Below are positions 46,461 through 56,189 of a stretch of 64,000 bases of DNA, piece after piece (the first letter of the stretch is position 1; each line of letters begins with the position of its first letter). Source of the stretch: Thalassovita mediterranea (lineage in GTDB: Bacteria > Pseudomonadota > Alphaproteobacteria > Caulobacterales > Hyphomonadaceae); NCBI GenBank assembly GCA_019448215.1, contig CP080408.1, forward strand, positions 62,001 through 126,000, in the 5' to 3' direction. A program made the position numbers and the translations under genes. The notes beneath the pieces were generated by a model, which worked only from the letters and a program-made list of their open reading frames with translations, made no database searches and was not told the origin of the DNA.

Positions 46461-46991
46461 CTATTTCTGCCGCAAATTCATCGGGCGCACTTCCCGGGCG
46501 AGGTCATTCGGCGACACACCTCCGCGATATTCGCGAAAGGCGCGGCGTGTCCCGTTCAGATGCGTCGCGCCTGCCCGAACGAGAAACACTTCAAGGTCAT
46601 CGCTTTGCCGTGCGGTCTGGTCCAGCCGGACGGCGTTGAACCCGGCGGACACGACAGGTGCGATGACAGACCAGCTCTGCGCCGTCGCACTGACGTCCCG
46701 ACCTGCCTGCGCAAAAGACACCTGCACGACCTGCCTCTGGGTCGCCCTGTCGTCACCGGGCGCGCGCACGAAGGATGGGCTGGACGCGCATGTCACGCTC
46801 TCGCTATCGGCTTGCAATACTTGGAATCCCTCGCCTTCGCAGGCCGACACGATCAACTCGGACACAGACCGCGCATCGGTTCCCGAAAACGTCGCGCCGG
46901 GCCCTTCAGAAAAGGCCTGCGAGCCTGCGCCATCGACTGACGCGCAGCCAGCCAGAAGAACAAAACCGGAGATAAGGACTGAAGCACGCAT
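46461..46991 (-). CDS. Lipoprotein of unknown function
   Basis: It has 176 residues with a signal peptide and lipobox FVLLAGC (Cys16). The rest is a compact domain with VSELIVSACEGEGFQVLQAD, a second Cys in SVTCASSP and a charged tail (TRRAFREYRGGVSPNDLARE). No family was recognised. It is convergent with the acyl-CoA ligase; the gap holds a run of ten C at 46436-46445. Likely anchored to the inner or outer membrane; topology otherwise unclear. Confidence 0.7.
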   Translation of the reverse strand: MRASVLISGFVLLAGCASVDGAGSQAFSEGPGATFSGTDARSVSELIVSACEGEGFQVLQADSESVTCASSPSFVRAPGDDRATQRQVVQVSFAQAGRDVSATAQSWSVIAPVVSAGFNAVRLDQTARQSDDLEVFLVRAGATHLNGTRRAFREYRGGVSPNDLAREVRPMNLRQK

Positions 46992-47142
46992 CGAACTGGC
47001 CTTCCTGCTTGCGAGCCACGAAAGCCGGCTCGTGTGCCATTGATTATAGTCCGCATCCGCAATTTTGAAAGGCAGGCGAGAAACCTTGCATTGCGCCCTT
47101 CACGTTCTGCGAGCAGAGCGCAGCGCAAAGCCTGGGCCCAAA

Positions 47143-48663
47143 TCAGCGACCCGTGGACGCCGCCGCGCCTTCCTTGGCCGCCGCCAGTCTTGCAGACCGC
47201 CGCTCCAGGCTCGCGCGCAGCCGGGCATGGCGCTCAGGGGTCAGCGGATAGCTCCAGATGAGCGGCACGGCGAGACTGTAGAGCGCGATGGGGCCGAGGC
47301 AGTAGACCAGGCGGAGCGCCAGAACGCCCTCTTCGGCCGACGCACTTGCCCCGCCCATCGCCTGATAGCCAAGCAGTCCGACGATATTGAGCGCGACGCC
47401 TGTAAAGATCGCCGCCGCCAGCTTCTCCGACAGGCCGATCACTGCAAAATACGCCCCTGCGCGCCGGCCGCCTGACCGCGCGCTGTCGACATCGATCACG
47501 TCAGCCAGCATGGCCAGCGGCAGGAATTGAAGCCCGCCAAAGGCAAAGCCCTTGAGCAGGAAGAGACAGAAGAAGGCGAGATAATCGCCATAGCCGAGCA
47601 GCAGGTTTGCCGCGCTCACGAAACTGACAAAGCCAAGCGTTCCAAGAAAGGCGCGATGCTTCCCGAATTTGCGGCCCATCCAGAGCCAGAACGGGATCGC
47701 GGCAATGCCCGCTACGAAATAGAGGAAGTACGCCGCCCCGATCGTCGGAATGCCGACAATGTCGCGGATGAAGAATAGCGACACCGCATTGCGCAGGCTC
47801 TCGCCCGCGATGACGAAGAAGGCGATCAGAAGGACCCGGCGCATCGGGCCATTGCGCCACATGTGTTTGAAGCCCTCGATGACCGGCACACGCTCGCGCG
47901 CGGCTGGCGGCGGCTCCTTCACGGTTGTAACCACGAGCAGCGTCAGCAGCGGCACGAGAACAATAATGGTGATGGCGAGCCAGAACAGGACCGGCCCGGT
48001 CAGCGCCGACCGGTCACTCGGCACGCGGTTCATGATGTCGCCAGAGAAAGCGCCGATCATGTCGCGCCACATGGAAACGAACACCTGTCCAACCGCGCCG
48101 CCATCCGCGAGGACTTCGACAGCCATCGGCACCGCTGCCGCCAGAAGCAGGCCACCAAGGACAAAGAATTCACGCGCCGCGGTAATCCGACTGCGCACAT
48201 GATAGTCGGCCGACAGCTCCGCCCCCCACGCCCGGAACGGAATCTGGATCATGGTGGCAGACGCAAAAAAGGCCGTCAGCCAGCAGAGCAGGTAGAGCAC
48301 CCCTGCCCCCTCCGACGGGACGAAGAGGAACCAGGAGGCGATCATCAGACAAGGCGCGCCCAGAACCATATAGGGCTTGCGGCGGCCAAACCGCGTGCGG
48401 CCCCGATCTGAAATCTCGCCCATGAGCGGGTCGGTGAAGACATCGGTGAACCGCGCAAGCATCAGGATCGTGCCGACCAGCGCGAGGCTCCCAAGGCTCG
48501 CGCCATAGTGGGCGGGCAGCCAGATCGCGAGCGGATAGCCATAGATGGCGAGCGGGATGGCCAGTGAGCCGTGCAGATAGATCGCGCGACGGCTCAGCCC
48601 GTCATGCGCCGAAACAGGCTTTGCTGCAGCGCTCGCTGCAACCTCCGGGTCCACAATCGCCAT
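47143..48663 (-). CDS. MFS transporter, glycoside-pentoside-hexuronide (GPH)-type symporter
   Basis: Cation-coupled sugar or glycoside symporter of the MelB-like GPH group. It has 506 residues from MAIVDPEVAASAAAKPVSAH with about 12 TM helices. Family-typical segments are ARFTDVFTDPLMGEISDRGR TRFGRRKPY in the first cytoplasmic loop region and LADVIDVDSARSGGRRAGAY late in the protein. GGAGG lies about 10 nt before the start; the frame continues upstream without a signal. It is downstream of a LysR gene on the same strand. Substrate unknown. Confidence 0.88.
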   Translation of the reverse strand: MAIVDPEVAASAAAKPVSAHDGLSRRAIYLHGSLAIPLAIYGYPLAIWLPAHYGASLGSLALVGTILMLARFTDVFTDPLMGEISDRGRTRFGRRKPYMVLGAPCLMIASWFLFVPSEGAGVLYLLCWLTAFFASATMIQIPFRAWGAELSADYHVRSRITAAREFFVLGGLLLAAAVPMAVEVLADGGAVGQVFVSMWRDMIGAFSGDIMNRVPSDRSALTGPVLFWLAITIIVLVPLLTLLVVTTVKEPPPAARERVPVIEGFKHMWRNGPMRRVLLIAFFVIAGESLRNAVSLFFIRDIVGIPTIGAAYFLYFVAGIAAIPFWLWMGRKFGKHRAFLGTLGFVSFVSAANLLLGYGDYLAFFCLFLLKGFAFGGLQFLPLAMLADVIDVDSARSGGRRAGAYFAVIGLSEKLAAAIFTGVALNIVGLLGYQAMGGASASAEEGVLALRLVYCLGPIALYSLAVPLIWSYPLTPERHARLRASLERRSARLAAAKEGAAASTGR

Positions 48664-48844
48664 GGGCCGCTTCCTCCATTTGTGCGCCCGTCTTTTGTTT
48701 TCGCGGGCACATCGTTTTGTCTCAATCGACGGTTTCGCACCCCTCTTGTCAATTAGCATCCGGCCCACCTCGCGCGGATGTGATGGCCCGGCCAGCGCAG
48801 GATGGCGCTGCCAGCGATGCGGCGACCGCGAACCCCAGCTCGGA

Positions 48845-49741
48845 TTACAGAACGCCCGCCTCTCGGATATCGTCTGCGGCAAAGTCGATCAGCGCCCGGA
48901 TCTTTCGCGGCAGGGCTCGCCCCTCCAGATACACCGCGTTAAGCCGCAGCGGCAGCCCTTCGAACCCGGTCATCACCGGAACGACCCGCCCGGCTTCTAG
49001 CGCCTCAACCAGCGCAAAGCGCGGCGCATAGGCAATTCCCTGCCCCGACGCCGCAAGGTCCACGGCGGCATGGGCGGAGTTCACCAGGAACCGCCCCTGC
49101 ACCTGAACCACGCATTCCTCATCCCCGCGATAGAAAACCCAGCGCCGCGGCGGCCGCCGATTGGTGTCCAGGATGCAGGCATGCTGCTCCAGCTCCTCCA
49201 GCGTCGACGGCGCGCCATGCGCCGCAATATAGGCAGGGCTCGCCACAGCGAGGGGCCGCGTCTCGCCCAGCTTGCGTGTCTTCAGCGAAAGCATGTCCGA
49301 CTCCCCGATGCGGAAGGCGACATCGATGCCCTCACTCGCAAGGTCGACGAACCTGTCCTGCAGACGCAGGTCAAAGGTCAGCCCCGGCCTTGTCTCTGCA
49401 AACCGGGCCAGCATCGGTGAGACATAACGCTCACCAAATGTGACCGGCGCAGATATCCGGATGATGCCGGTAAAATCGCGCGAGTCTTCTGACACCTCGG
49501 CCAGCATGTCGTCCAGCTCATCGAGAAGCGCCGGCGCCCGGGCCAATAAGTCCTCGCCCGCAGGCGTCAGCCCGACCTTTCTCGTCGTGCGCTGCAGGAG
49601 GCGCACACCCAGCCGGCTCTCCAGCTCGGCGACATATTTGGAGGTCAGCCTGTTCGACACGCCAAGCTGGTCCGCCGCCTGCGTGAATGAGCCGGACGTC
49701 GCCGTCGCGACAAATGCCTTCAAGCCTTCAACGAGGTCCAA
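48845..49741 (-). CDS. LysR-family transcriptional regulator
   Basis: HTH regulator, tetrameric in the family. It has 298 residues. The N-terminal winged helix has SGSFTQAADQLGVSNRLTSK and LESRLGVRLLQRTTRKVGLT, followed by the ligand-binding LysR substrate domain (ISAPVTFGERYVSPMLARFA). It is divergent from the MBL-hydrolase/DOPA-dioxygenase pair; the 139-bp spacer between starts probably carries its operator, so that pair is the likely target (inference). The effector cannot be told. Confidence 0.92.
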   Translation of the reverse strand: MDLVEGLKAFVATATSGSFTQAADQLGVSNRLTSKYVAELESRLGVRLLQRTTRKVGLTPAGEDLLARAPALLDELDDMLAEVSEDSRDFTGIIRISAPVTFGERYVSPMLARFAETRPGLTFDLRLQDRFVDLASEGIDVAFRIGESDMLSLKTRKLGETRPLAVASPAYIAAHGAPSTLEELEQHACILDTNRRPPRRWVFYRGDEECVVQVQGRFLVNSAHAAVDLAASGQGIAYAPRFALVEALEAGRVVPVMTGFEGLPLRLNAVYLEGRALPRKIRALIDFAADDIREAGVL

Positions 49742-49880
49742 ACCGCATCCTTTAGGAACAAATCATTGATAGTCATTCCACGATTTCTCCATTTTGTTGA
49801 AGAAAGGCAAGTCCTAGATCGTGAGCATTGGAAAACAGACGCGCCCAATCAGGGCCCGTCACCACACAAGGACTACCCCC

Positions 49881-50918
49881 ATGCTCCGCTCCCTCACCCT
49901 GACATCAGCGCTGGCGCTCAGCCTCGCCATTGCCGCGCCCGCAAGCGCTGAAGACATTGTCGAAAGCCCATCCACGGTCGACGCTGTGTACGCCGCCGAG
50001 TCCACCACCCGCGCGCTCCAGCCCGGCGAAAAGATCGAGAACCTCTACACCAAGAACGCCACGCAGGATTACGTGCTTCAGAAACTGACCGACCGGGTCT
50101 ATTTCTTCCAGCGCCAGTTCTACGGCACCGTCTTCTATGTCGGCGATGATGGCGTCCTGCTGTTTGACGCACTCGAAGGCCACGCCGCCGCCGTTGAAGC
50201 CGCAATCGATCAGGTCACCAGCCTGCCCATCACTGCCCTCGTCTACAGCCACGATCATGCTGACCATATCGCTGACGCCGCCGCCATCATCGATGCCAAC
50301 CCCGGCATCCGCGTGATTGCACAGCAGGCCACCGCAGACCTGATGGACCAGCTCGGCTCTAACCTGCCGCGCCCCAATGAAGTCCTGCCAGCCGGCACCG
50401 ACAGTTTCACCTTTGAAGGCCTCACCGTGTCAGTCGTTCCGTTCAGCGAGAACACTCACGCGCATGACCATGCCGCCTATGTGCTCGAAGGCACCGGCGT
50501 CGTGCATGTGCCGGACGTCATCAACCCTGACCAGCCGCCTTTCTGGTCCTTTGCCGGCGCTGAAGGCTATCTCGGCTACCGCGACATCATTGATGAGATC
50601 GACGCCCTCGACTGGATCTATCTCTCTGGTGGCCACGGCAATGTCGGCTCCCGCGCAGACATTGCCTTCTATCGCCAGTTCCTCGATGACCTCGAAGCCG
50701 CTGTCGGTGAAGCCCTCGCCAATGTGCCATGGGGTGCAGGTATCGAAGACCCGGCAAAGCTCAACGCACATACCGCCTATCTGTCTGAATGGATCAAGGA
50801 GGTCGGCAAATATGCGACCGACAAGCTCCGCCCGACCTATGGCGAGTATTATGGCTTCGAATACGCCACGCCGAAGAATGCCGAACTCGTCGGCATGTAT
50901 CTCTTCTCCTACCGCTAA
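49881..50918 (+). CDS. Exported metallo-beta-lactamase-fold hydrolase
   Basis: Periplasmic hydrolase with a binuclear metal site. It has 345 residues with a signal peptide (LTLTSALALSLAIAAPASAE). The metal motif is ALVYSHDHADHIADAAAI (HxHxDH), followed by HAHDHAAYVLEG and SGGHGNVGSRADI with the later His and Asp ligands. The AAGGACT site lies about 10 nt before the ATG. Its substrate is unknown; quorum lactones, flavonoid-like compounds or beta-lactams are possible for the fold. It is followed by a DOPA-dioxygenase-like gene, 70 bp away. Confidence 0.87.
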   Translation: MLRSLTLTSALALSLAIAAPASAEDIVESPSTVDAVYAAESTTRALQPGEKIENLYTKNATQDYVLQKLTDRVYFFQRQFYGTVFYVGDDGVLLFDALEGHAAAVEAAIDQVTSLPITALVYSHDHADHIADAAAIIDANPGIRVIAQQATADLMDQLGSNLPRPNEVLPAGTDSFTFEGLTVSVVPFSENTHAHDHAAYVLEGTGVVHVPDVINPDQPPFWSFAGAEGYLGYRDIIDEIDALDWIYLSGGHGNVGSRADIAFYRQFLDDLEAAVGEALANVPWGAGIEDPAKLNAHTAYLSEWIKEVGKYATDKLRPTYGEYYGFEYATPKNAELVGMYLFSYR

Positions 50919-50988
50919 GCCGAACCGGCGCGCCGGTCGATAAATCCCGGCGCGGCATTCCCGTAATCCTGCTGCCAAGGAAGCTGCA

Positions 50989-51819
50989 ATGATGACGCCT
51001 CTCACCCTCGATCAGCTGAAAGATCGCCTCGCCCCATCGGCGCGCATGCCTTTGGTCTTTATCGGCCATGGCAGCCCGATGAACGCCATTGAGGACACCC
51101 CCTATGGCCGCGCCTGGACCACGCTCGGCAAGGCACTTCCCCGACCGAACGCCGTCCTCGTCGTTTCCGCGCACTGGATGACGCAGGGCACGACCCTCGT
51201 CGATGTATCCGCCATGCCGCGCACCATTCACGACTTCTATGGCTTCCCCCAAAAGCTGTTTGATCAGCAATACCCCGCTCAGGGCGACCCGGAACTTGCC
51301 CGCGAAGTGGCCATGCTGCTGTCGAGCCACCAGGCTGGGACCGATGATCGCTGGGGCCTCGACCACGGCGCATGGACAGTTCTCAAATTCATGTATCCCG
51401 ATGCCGACGTCCCGGTCTTCCAGGTGTCCATCGACATGACGCGCGGCCTCGACCACCAGATCGAGATCGGTCGAACCCTGTCGCAGCTACGTGACCGCGG
51501 CGTTCTCATTCTCGGCTCTGGCAATATCGTCCACAATCTGCGGGCAATGGACCGGACCGGACGCGGAAAGCCGCACGACTTCGCGCTGGAATTCGACGAC
51601 CTTTTCGCAAGCCGCCTCGAAGACCGCGATCTCGGGGCCCTGTCTGACCGCGCCGCCCTCGGCACGGCATTCCGTCAGGCCCACCCCTCGATCGATCACT
51701 ACCTGCCAGCCCTCACCATCGCGGGCGCCTCAGACTCCAGGGACACCCTCACCTGGACGACCGAAACCATCGAACTGGCCTCCGTGTCGATGCGGTCATT
51801 CGTGTTTCACGAGGGATGA
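50989..51819 (+). CDS. YgiD-like 4,5-DOPA-extradiol-dioxygenase family protein
   Basis: Extradiol dioxygenase of the LigB/DODA superfamily with non-haem Fe or Zn at the active site. It has 276 residues. Metal-ligand-rich segments are LVFIGHGSPMNAIEDTPYGR (His), VVSAHWMTQG (His), GLDHGAWTVLKFMYPDADVP (His) and GSGNIVHNLRAM (His), all conserved. E. coli YgiD acts on L-DOPA and related catechols in vitro. It lies behind a LysR/MBL pair, suggesting breakdown of a phenolic compound (inference). Confidence 0.9.
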   Translation: MMTPLTLDQLKDRLAPSARMPLVFIGHGSPMNAIEDTPYGRAWTTLGKALPRPNAVLVVSAHWMTQGTTLVDVSAMPRTIHDFYGFPQKLFDQQYPAQGDPELAREVAMLLSSHQAGTDDRWGLDHGAWTVLKFMYPDADVPVFQVSIDMTRGLDHQIEIGRTLSQLRDRGVLILGSGNIVHNLRAMDRTGRGKPHDFALEFDDLFASRLEDRDLGALSDRAALGTAFRQAHPSIDHYLPALTIAGASDSRDTLTWTTETIELASVSMRSFVFHEG

Positions 51820-51926
51820 AGCTCAACCCCCGGTCCCGGCCATCGCACCCACACCGCACCCGCGTCACACCCCCACTGCACCATTAGACCTTTACGCCGC
51901 CCCCACCTCGCCCCATCTTGCCGTTC

Positions 51927-54128
51927 ATGTCCCGTTCCCCTTCCGGCGTCTCGGACGCTTCCGCCACGTTCAACTGGTCCGGCGCCGCGCGCGATGCGTC
52001 GGGTACGCTGCCATCCGACAACTGGACGCCGCACAGGCCTGACCGGCAGTGGGAGAAGATCGAGGGCGGCAAGCGCTTCAAGGTCGCCTCCGACTATGAG
52101 CCCGCCGGCGACCAGCGCACCGCCATCCCCGAACTCGTCGAGGGCATCCAGCAGGGCGAGCGCGACCAGGTCCTCCTCGGCGCGACGGGCACCGGCAAGA
52201 CTTTCACCATGGCCAAGGTCATCGAGGCGGTGCAGCGCCCCGCCCTCATCCTCGCGCCCAACAAGACGCTCGCGGCCCAGCTTTACGGCGAGATGAAATC
52301 CTTCTTCCCCGACAATGCGGTGGAGTATTTCGTCTCCTATTACGACTACTACCAGCCCGAAGCCTACGTCCCCCGCTCGGACCTCTATATCGAGAAGGAA
52401 TCCTCCATCAACGAGGCGATCGACCGGATGCGCCACTCGGCCACCCGCGCCATCCTCGAGCGCGATGACGTCATCATCGTCGCCTCGGTTTCCTGCATCT
52501 ACGGTATCGGCTCGGTCGAGACCTACACCTCGATGACCTTCAAGCTCGAAGAGGGCCAGCAAATCGACCCGCGCGAGGTGACGCAGAAGCTCGTCGCCCT
52601 GCAATACACCCGCAATGACAGCGCCTTCCAGCGCGGCACCTTCCGCCTCAAGGGCGACGTACTCGACATCTTCCCGGCCCACCTTGATGACTGCGCCTGG
52701 AAGCTCTCCTTCTTCGGCGATGAGCTGGAGAGCATTGTCGAGTTCGACCCCCTCACCGGCAAGAAGATCGCAGATCTCCCCGCGATCAAGATGTACGCCA
52801 ACAGCCACTACGTCACGCCGCGCCCGACGCTGAACAACGCCATCAACTCGATCAAGAAAGAACTGAAAGAGACGATCGCGCACTTCGAGAAGCACAACAA
52901 GCTGCTCGAGGCCCAGCGCATCGAACAGCGCTGCACCTATGACCTCGAAATGATGGCCGCCACCGGCTCCTGCAACGGCATCGAGAACTACAGCCGCTAC
53001 CTCACCGGCCGCCTGCCGGGTGAGCCGCCGCCAACCATGTTCGAATACCTGCCGGACAATGCCCTCGTCTTCGTCGATGAGAGCCACCAGACCGTTCCGC
53101 AGATCGGCGCCATGTTCAAGGGCGACTTCAACCGCAAGTCCACCCTCGCCGAATACGGCTTCCGCCTGCCGTCCTGCATCGACAACCGCCCGCTCAAATT
53201 TCCCGAATGGGAGGCGATGCGGCCCCAGACCATCCATGTCTCGGCCACCCCCGGCTCATGGGAGCTGGAGCAGACCGGCGGCGTCTTTACCGAACAGGTC
53301 ATCCGCCCGACCGGCCTTGTCGACCCGCCCGTCGAAGTCCGCCCCGTCACGGGCACAAAGGACAATGGCAATATCAACCAGGTCGACGACCTCCTCGCCG
53401 AGGTGAAAGAGGTCGCCGCCAAGGGCATGCGCTCCCTCGTCACCACGCTCACCAAGAAGATGGCCGAGGACCTCACCGAATACCTGCACGAAAACGGCGT
53501 CCGCGTGCGCTACATGCACTCCGACATCGACACGGTGGAGCGGATCGAGATCATCCGTGATCTCCGCTTGGGTGAGTTCGATGTCCTCGTCGGCATCAAC
53601 CTCCTGCGCGAGGGTCTCGACATCCCCGAATGTGGCTTTGTCGGCATTCTCGACGCTGACAAGGAAGGCTTCCTGCGCTCTGAAACCTCGCTGGTCCAGA
53701 CCATTGGCCGCGCCGCCCGGAACGCAGACGCCCGCGTCGTCCTCTATGCCGACAAGGTCACCGGCTCCATGCAGCGCGCCATGGACGAGACCGAACGCCG
53801 GCGCGAGAAGCAGATCGCCCATAATGAAGAGCACGGCATCACGCCCACCACGATCAAGCGCGCCGTCGCCGACATCCTCGCCGATCTCGGCGAAGCCCGC
53901 GGCAAGACCCAGCAGCTCAAGGGCGGCAAGTCCCGCAAGCTCCCCGCCCGCGGCATGGCCGAAGAGGCCGTCGCCAGGCTCGAGCCCGGCTCAGGCCACA
54001 ACGTCCAGGCCGTCATCGCCAGCCTCGAAAAACAGATGCGCGAAGCAGCGGCGAACCTGGAATTCGAGGAAGCTGCCAGACTACGCGACGAAGTCAAAAA
54101 ATTACGCGAAGGCGAATTGGGACTGTAA
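51927..54128 (+). CDS. uvrB: Excinuclease ABC subunit B
   Basis: DNA-damage verification helicase of nucleotide excision repair. It has 733 residues from [20 protein letters not shown]. It carries Walker [17 protein letters not shown], the beta-hairpin motif [20 protein letters not shown], helicase motifs ([34 protein letters not shown]) and a C-terminal UVR motif ([20 protein letters not shown]). The N-terminus carries about 50 residues beyond E. coli UvrB (which has 673), rich in Ser/Pro. There is no clear ribosome-binding site before the ATG; an upstream TTG 3 codons away is also possible. Confidence 0.96.
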   Translation: MSRSPSGVSDASATFNWSGAARDASGTLPSDNWTPHRPDRQWEKIEGGKRFKVASDYEPAGDQRTAIPELVEGIQQGERDQVLLGATGTGKTFTMAKVIEAVQRPALILAPNKTLAAQLYGEMKSFFPDNAVEYFVSYYDYYQPEAYVPRSDLYIEKESSINEAIDRMRHSATRAILERDDVIIVASVSCIYGIGSVETYTSMTFKLEEGQQIDPREVTQKLVALQYTRNDSAFQRGTFRLKGDVLDIFPAHLDDCAWKLSFFGDELESIVEFDPLTGKKIADLPAIKMYANSHYVTPRPTLNNAINSIKKELKETIAHFEKHNKLLEAQRIEQRCTYDLEMMAATGSCNGIENYSRYLTGRLPGEPPPTMFEYLPDNALVFVDESHQTVPQIGAMFKGDFNRKSTLAEYGFRLPSCIDNRPLKFPEWEAMRPQTIHVSATPGSWELEQTGGVFTEQVIRPTGLVDPPVEVRPVTGTKDNGNINQVDDLLAEVKEVAAKGMRSLVTTLTKKMAEDLTEYLHENGVRVRYMHSDIDTVERIEIIRDLRLGEFDVLVGINLLREGLDIPECGFVGILDADKEGFLRSETSLVQTIGRAARNADARVVLYADKVTGSMQRAMDETERRREKQIAHNEEHGITPTTIKRAVADILADLGEARGKTQQLKGGKSRKLPARGMAEEAVARLEPGSGHNVQAVIASLEKQMREAAANLEFEEAARLRDEVKKLREGELGL

Positions 54129-54162
54129 CCGGAGTTTGAGGGTTCGACCCGGCGCGAAGCGT

Positions 54163-54187
54163 AAAATCGATCCAGTGAATCGATTTT
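54163..54187 (+). terminator. Terminator-like hairpin after uvrB
   Basis: Perfect 9-bp stem AAAATCGAT/ATCGATTTT with a 7-base loop, 34 bp after the uvrB stop. The stem is AT-rich and the U-tract is inside the right arm, so strength is uncertain. Confidence 0.5.
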
Positions 54188-54488
54188 AGGGTCGGACGCA
54201 AGGTTGCAGGATGTGGTGAAGAAGCTGCGTGAAGTTCAGTTTTAAACCCCGTGAAGAATTGGGTGGAATTACCAACTAACTTATATACGGGTACCCTTCG
54301 GGACCAGGTCAATTATAAACCACGTCACACGTGGAGATATGTTGACGGTAATGCAACGAGGCTGGGGCGTGGCGGGAATACTTATGCCAGATGCACTCGG
54401 AGAGCAGCGGTATCATGGAAACCATCTATCCTGGGCAATTTCGCTATCTCCATTTGGGATTGCCTTACACAATTCATATTAGGGCCTT
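54188..54488. other. AT-richer intergenic stretch, no gene seen
   Basis: About 300 bases with base composition visibly lower in GC than the preceding genes. I see no credible reading frame or RNA gene. A foldback GGGTACCCTTCGGGACC lies at about 54289-54305. The stretch marks the left border of the accessory region and must hold the promoter of the ankyrin lipoprotein gene; no clear -35/-10 pair was identified. Confidence 0.5.
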
Positions 54489-55202
54489 ATGAGCATCTTC
54501 TCTCGATTTGCATTGGCGGTATTTTTGGTAGCCATGGGATGTTCGGAATCCCACGATGAATACATAAGTGAGTATTTTTGCGAGCGGGAAACTCGTGAAT
54601 TTATGGATGCCATTCTAACAGATGAATTTGCGCATGCCGATGAACTCCTCAAACAACGCGTCAATATCAACGGCATGGATTGCGGTGGTGTAACGCCACT
54701 TCAATGGCTCATCCTAAACGATAATTATTTGACGACCGATCGCTTCAGATATCTTCTCGAACGCGATGCAGACCCAACAATCAATAGTCCAAAATTGATG
54801 CACTCTGCATTTCATCAGACTGCTAAATTGCAAGATTCCTATTACCTTGAGCGTCTGATAAACAACGAAAATGTGGATTGCGATCTGCGATCCAATGACG
54901 TGAATGTTCCGACCGCCATTTATTTTGCCGTACTCTCGCGTCAACAAAGAAACTTGGATCTGCTTTTGAAGTGCGGAGCTGACGTTAATGTCTTAACTCA
55001 GAATGGAAAAAATGCGTTAGGTTTGACGAACATGAACAACTGGGAAGCTGCGTTTATGCTGCTTGATGCTGGTATCGATCCTGCGCCTTCGCTTCCAAGC
55101 ATAATTAATGCCCTTGAGAATAACAACTATACTCCGCCCACTGATGGAAGCGCTGATTGGCGTGAAAAGGTTCGGAGCAAATTAGGCGATATTGATAAAT
55201 GA
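54489..55202 (+). CDS. Ankyrin-repeat lipoprotein in low-GC region
   Basis: It has 237 residues. A signal peptide ends in a lipobox VAMGC (Cys18). Ankyrin-like repeats follow: FAHADELLKQRVNINGMDCG, GVTPLQWLILND, RFRYLLERDADPTINS, RNLDLLLKCGADVNVLTQNG, KNALGLTNMNNWEAAFMLLD. Codon use is AT-richer than neighbours, suggesting acquisition. Ankyrin lipoproteins sometimes act as immunity proteins for secreted effectors, but no effector gene is adjacent, so function is open. The ribosome-binding site is weak. Confidence 0.75.
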   Translation: MSIFSRFALAVFLVAMGCSESHDEYISEYFCERETREFMDAILTDEFAHADELLKQRVNINGMDCGGVTPLQWLILNDNYLTTDRFRYLLERDADPTINSPKLMHSAFHQTAKLQDSYYLERLINNENVDCDLRSNDVNVPTAIYFAVLSRQQRNLDLLLKCGADVNVLTQNGKNALGLTNMNNWEAAFMLLDAGIDPAPSLPSIINALENNNYTPPTDGSADWREKVRSKLGDIDK

Positions 55203-55451
55203 CGACAGAAACGGACTTCTGCAATCGTTCCCACTCTGCAAATTAATAACGATGACGCTCTGTTGCACGCCTCTAGAGATTTTTGCGCTCTGGTGAAGCG
55301 TTTCATTTCAAAACCGGATCTCACTACTACTCAAAGTATGACTCAGCCCTATGATCCGGGCCGTTCATTCGGAGAGTCTGTTCGCCTTTCTTTCTGTTGG
55401 TTGGTTTGAGGTCAAGGCCCGGCGAGCGGAGCCACCGGGACGCTCAAGCGA
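55203..55451. other. Intergenic stretch without a recognised gene
   Basis: No credible frame was found on either strand. Near its right end a GC-rich inverted repeat (GGCCCGGC at about 55415 and GCCGGGCC at 55452-55459) spans into the partial nuclease copy. The rest is mixed composition, lower in GC than the window average by eye. Confidence 0.45.
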
Positions 55452-55485
55452 GCCGGGCCAGCCCGTCGCGTGAGAGCTGCCAGCC
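55452..55485. repeat. Partial copy of the nuclease gene 3' region (left copy)
   Basis: 34 bases identical at 32 positions to 56449-56482, which lies inside the thermonuclease gene. On the minus strand the surrounding frame reads YDGWQLSRDGLARLA then a stop, against GWLLSRDGLARPL in the nuclease. So it looks like a remnant of the end of a similar gene. The copies are 997 bp apart in direct orientation and bracket the two small secreted-protein genes. Confidence 0.65.
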
Positions 55486-55498
55486 GTCGTAACGAGAA

Positions 55499-55518
55499 GG
55501 GCGGCATTACTGCCGCCC
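55499..55518 (-). terminator. Terminator-like hairpin after the small secreted-protein pair
   Basis: Perfect 8-bp stem GGGCGGCA/TGCCGCCC with a 4-base loop; on the minus strand it is followed by TTCTC, a weak U-tract. It lies 24 bp after the stop at 55542. Confidence 0.6.
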
Positions 55519-55541
55519 GCTATTCGAATGAAATTAGGTTA

Positions 55542-55850
55542 CTAACGTTGCCGGTTAATCGACGAACGCTCAATTTGTAAACGACCTGGGTCGATGGCGT
55601 TCCTGCTTTCCGGGCGTTCTTCTGGCTGATTAATCAGGCCATCAGGACACAGGCGGGTAAGCTGGTTCTCGTTCGGATAGTAACCAATATCCCGATGCGT
55701 GGTACCATCCGCGCATTCGACGGTAATTTCCTGACCGACACGCTTATTACCCACCATCACGTCGGTAACATAAATACTGACCGCTGAAGCTTGACCAATG
55801 AGTCCGCCGGAGACGCACGCAAGTGCAATTGCCTTTTTGAGCTTTGTCAT
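55542..55850 (-). CDS. Small secreted protein B of a tandem pair
   Basis: It has 102 residues with a signal peptide (LKKAIALACVSGGLIGQASA). The mature part has one cysteine pair, EITVECADG and QLTRLCPDG, 22 residues apart, and a Pro/Arg/Asn-rich tail (EERPESRNAIDPGRLQIERS). Spacing, the V-x-C-x-D-G pattern and the tail match the upstream gene, so the two look paralogous. AAGGAG lies 9 nt before the start, 12 bp after the stop of the upstream gene. No known family was recognised. Confidence 0.65.
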   Translation of the reverse strand: MTKLKKAIALACVSGGLIGQASAVSIYVTDVMVGNKRVGQEITVECADGTTHRDIGYYPNENQLTRLCPDGLINQPEERPESRNAIDPGRLQIERSSINRQR

Positions 55851-55862
55851 TTGTTTTTCTCC

Positions 55863-56189
55863 TTATCGCTGAGGACGCTGCATCGGTCGTGCGGGCGCTG
55901 CTCTTGTCGATTTACGAATGTTCGGTCCTGCCGTGATTGATTGGTCAACCACGTTGTCGTGCCCATTGCCGGAGCCGACATTCTCCTGGAATTGATCACA
56001 GTAGCGGTTAGCTACTGCCTGGGTTGGCAGGGAGTCGTACTCTTTGGTCTGCAAGCCGTCGCAAGTAACTTTCCAAGCGACGATGTCGCCCTTGTCGTTC
56101 TTCACGGACTCTACTGTAAAGCCAGCACTAGCTGGCATGGCAACAGCACAAGCCGCACCAATCATTGCGATTTTTTTAAAGTGTTTCAT
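55863..56189 (-). CDS. Small secreted protein A of a tandem pair
   Basis: It has 108 residues from MKHFKKIAMIGAACAVAMPA with a clear signal peptide. The mature region reads GFTVESVKNDKGDIVAWKVT then CDGLQTKEYD, and the second Cys is in ANRYCDQF, 21 residues after the first. The C-terminus is Pro/Arg-rich (TRAAPARPMQRPQR), as in the downstream paralogue. GGAGG lies 7 nt before the ATG at 56189; an upstream frame extension adds a second hydrophobic stretch that is less plausible. Function unknown. Confidence 0.65.
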   Translation of the reverse strand: MKHFKKIAMIGAACAVAMPASAGFTVESVKNDKGDIVAWKVTCDGLQTKEYDSLPTQAVANRYCDQFQENVGSGNGHDNVVDQSITAGPNIRKSTRAAPARPMQRPQR

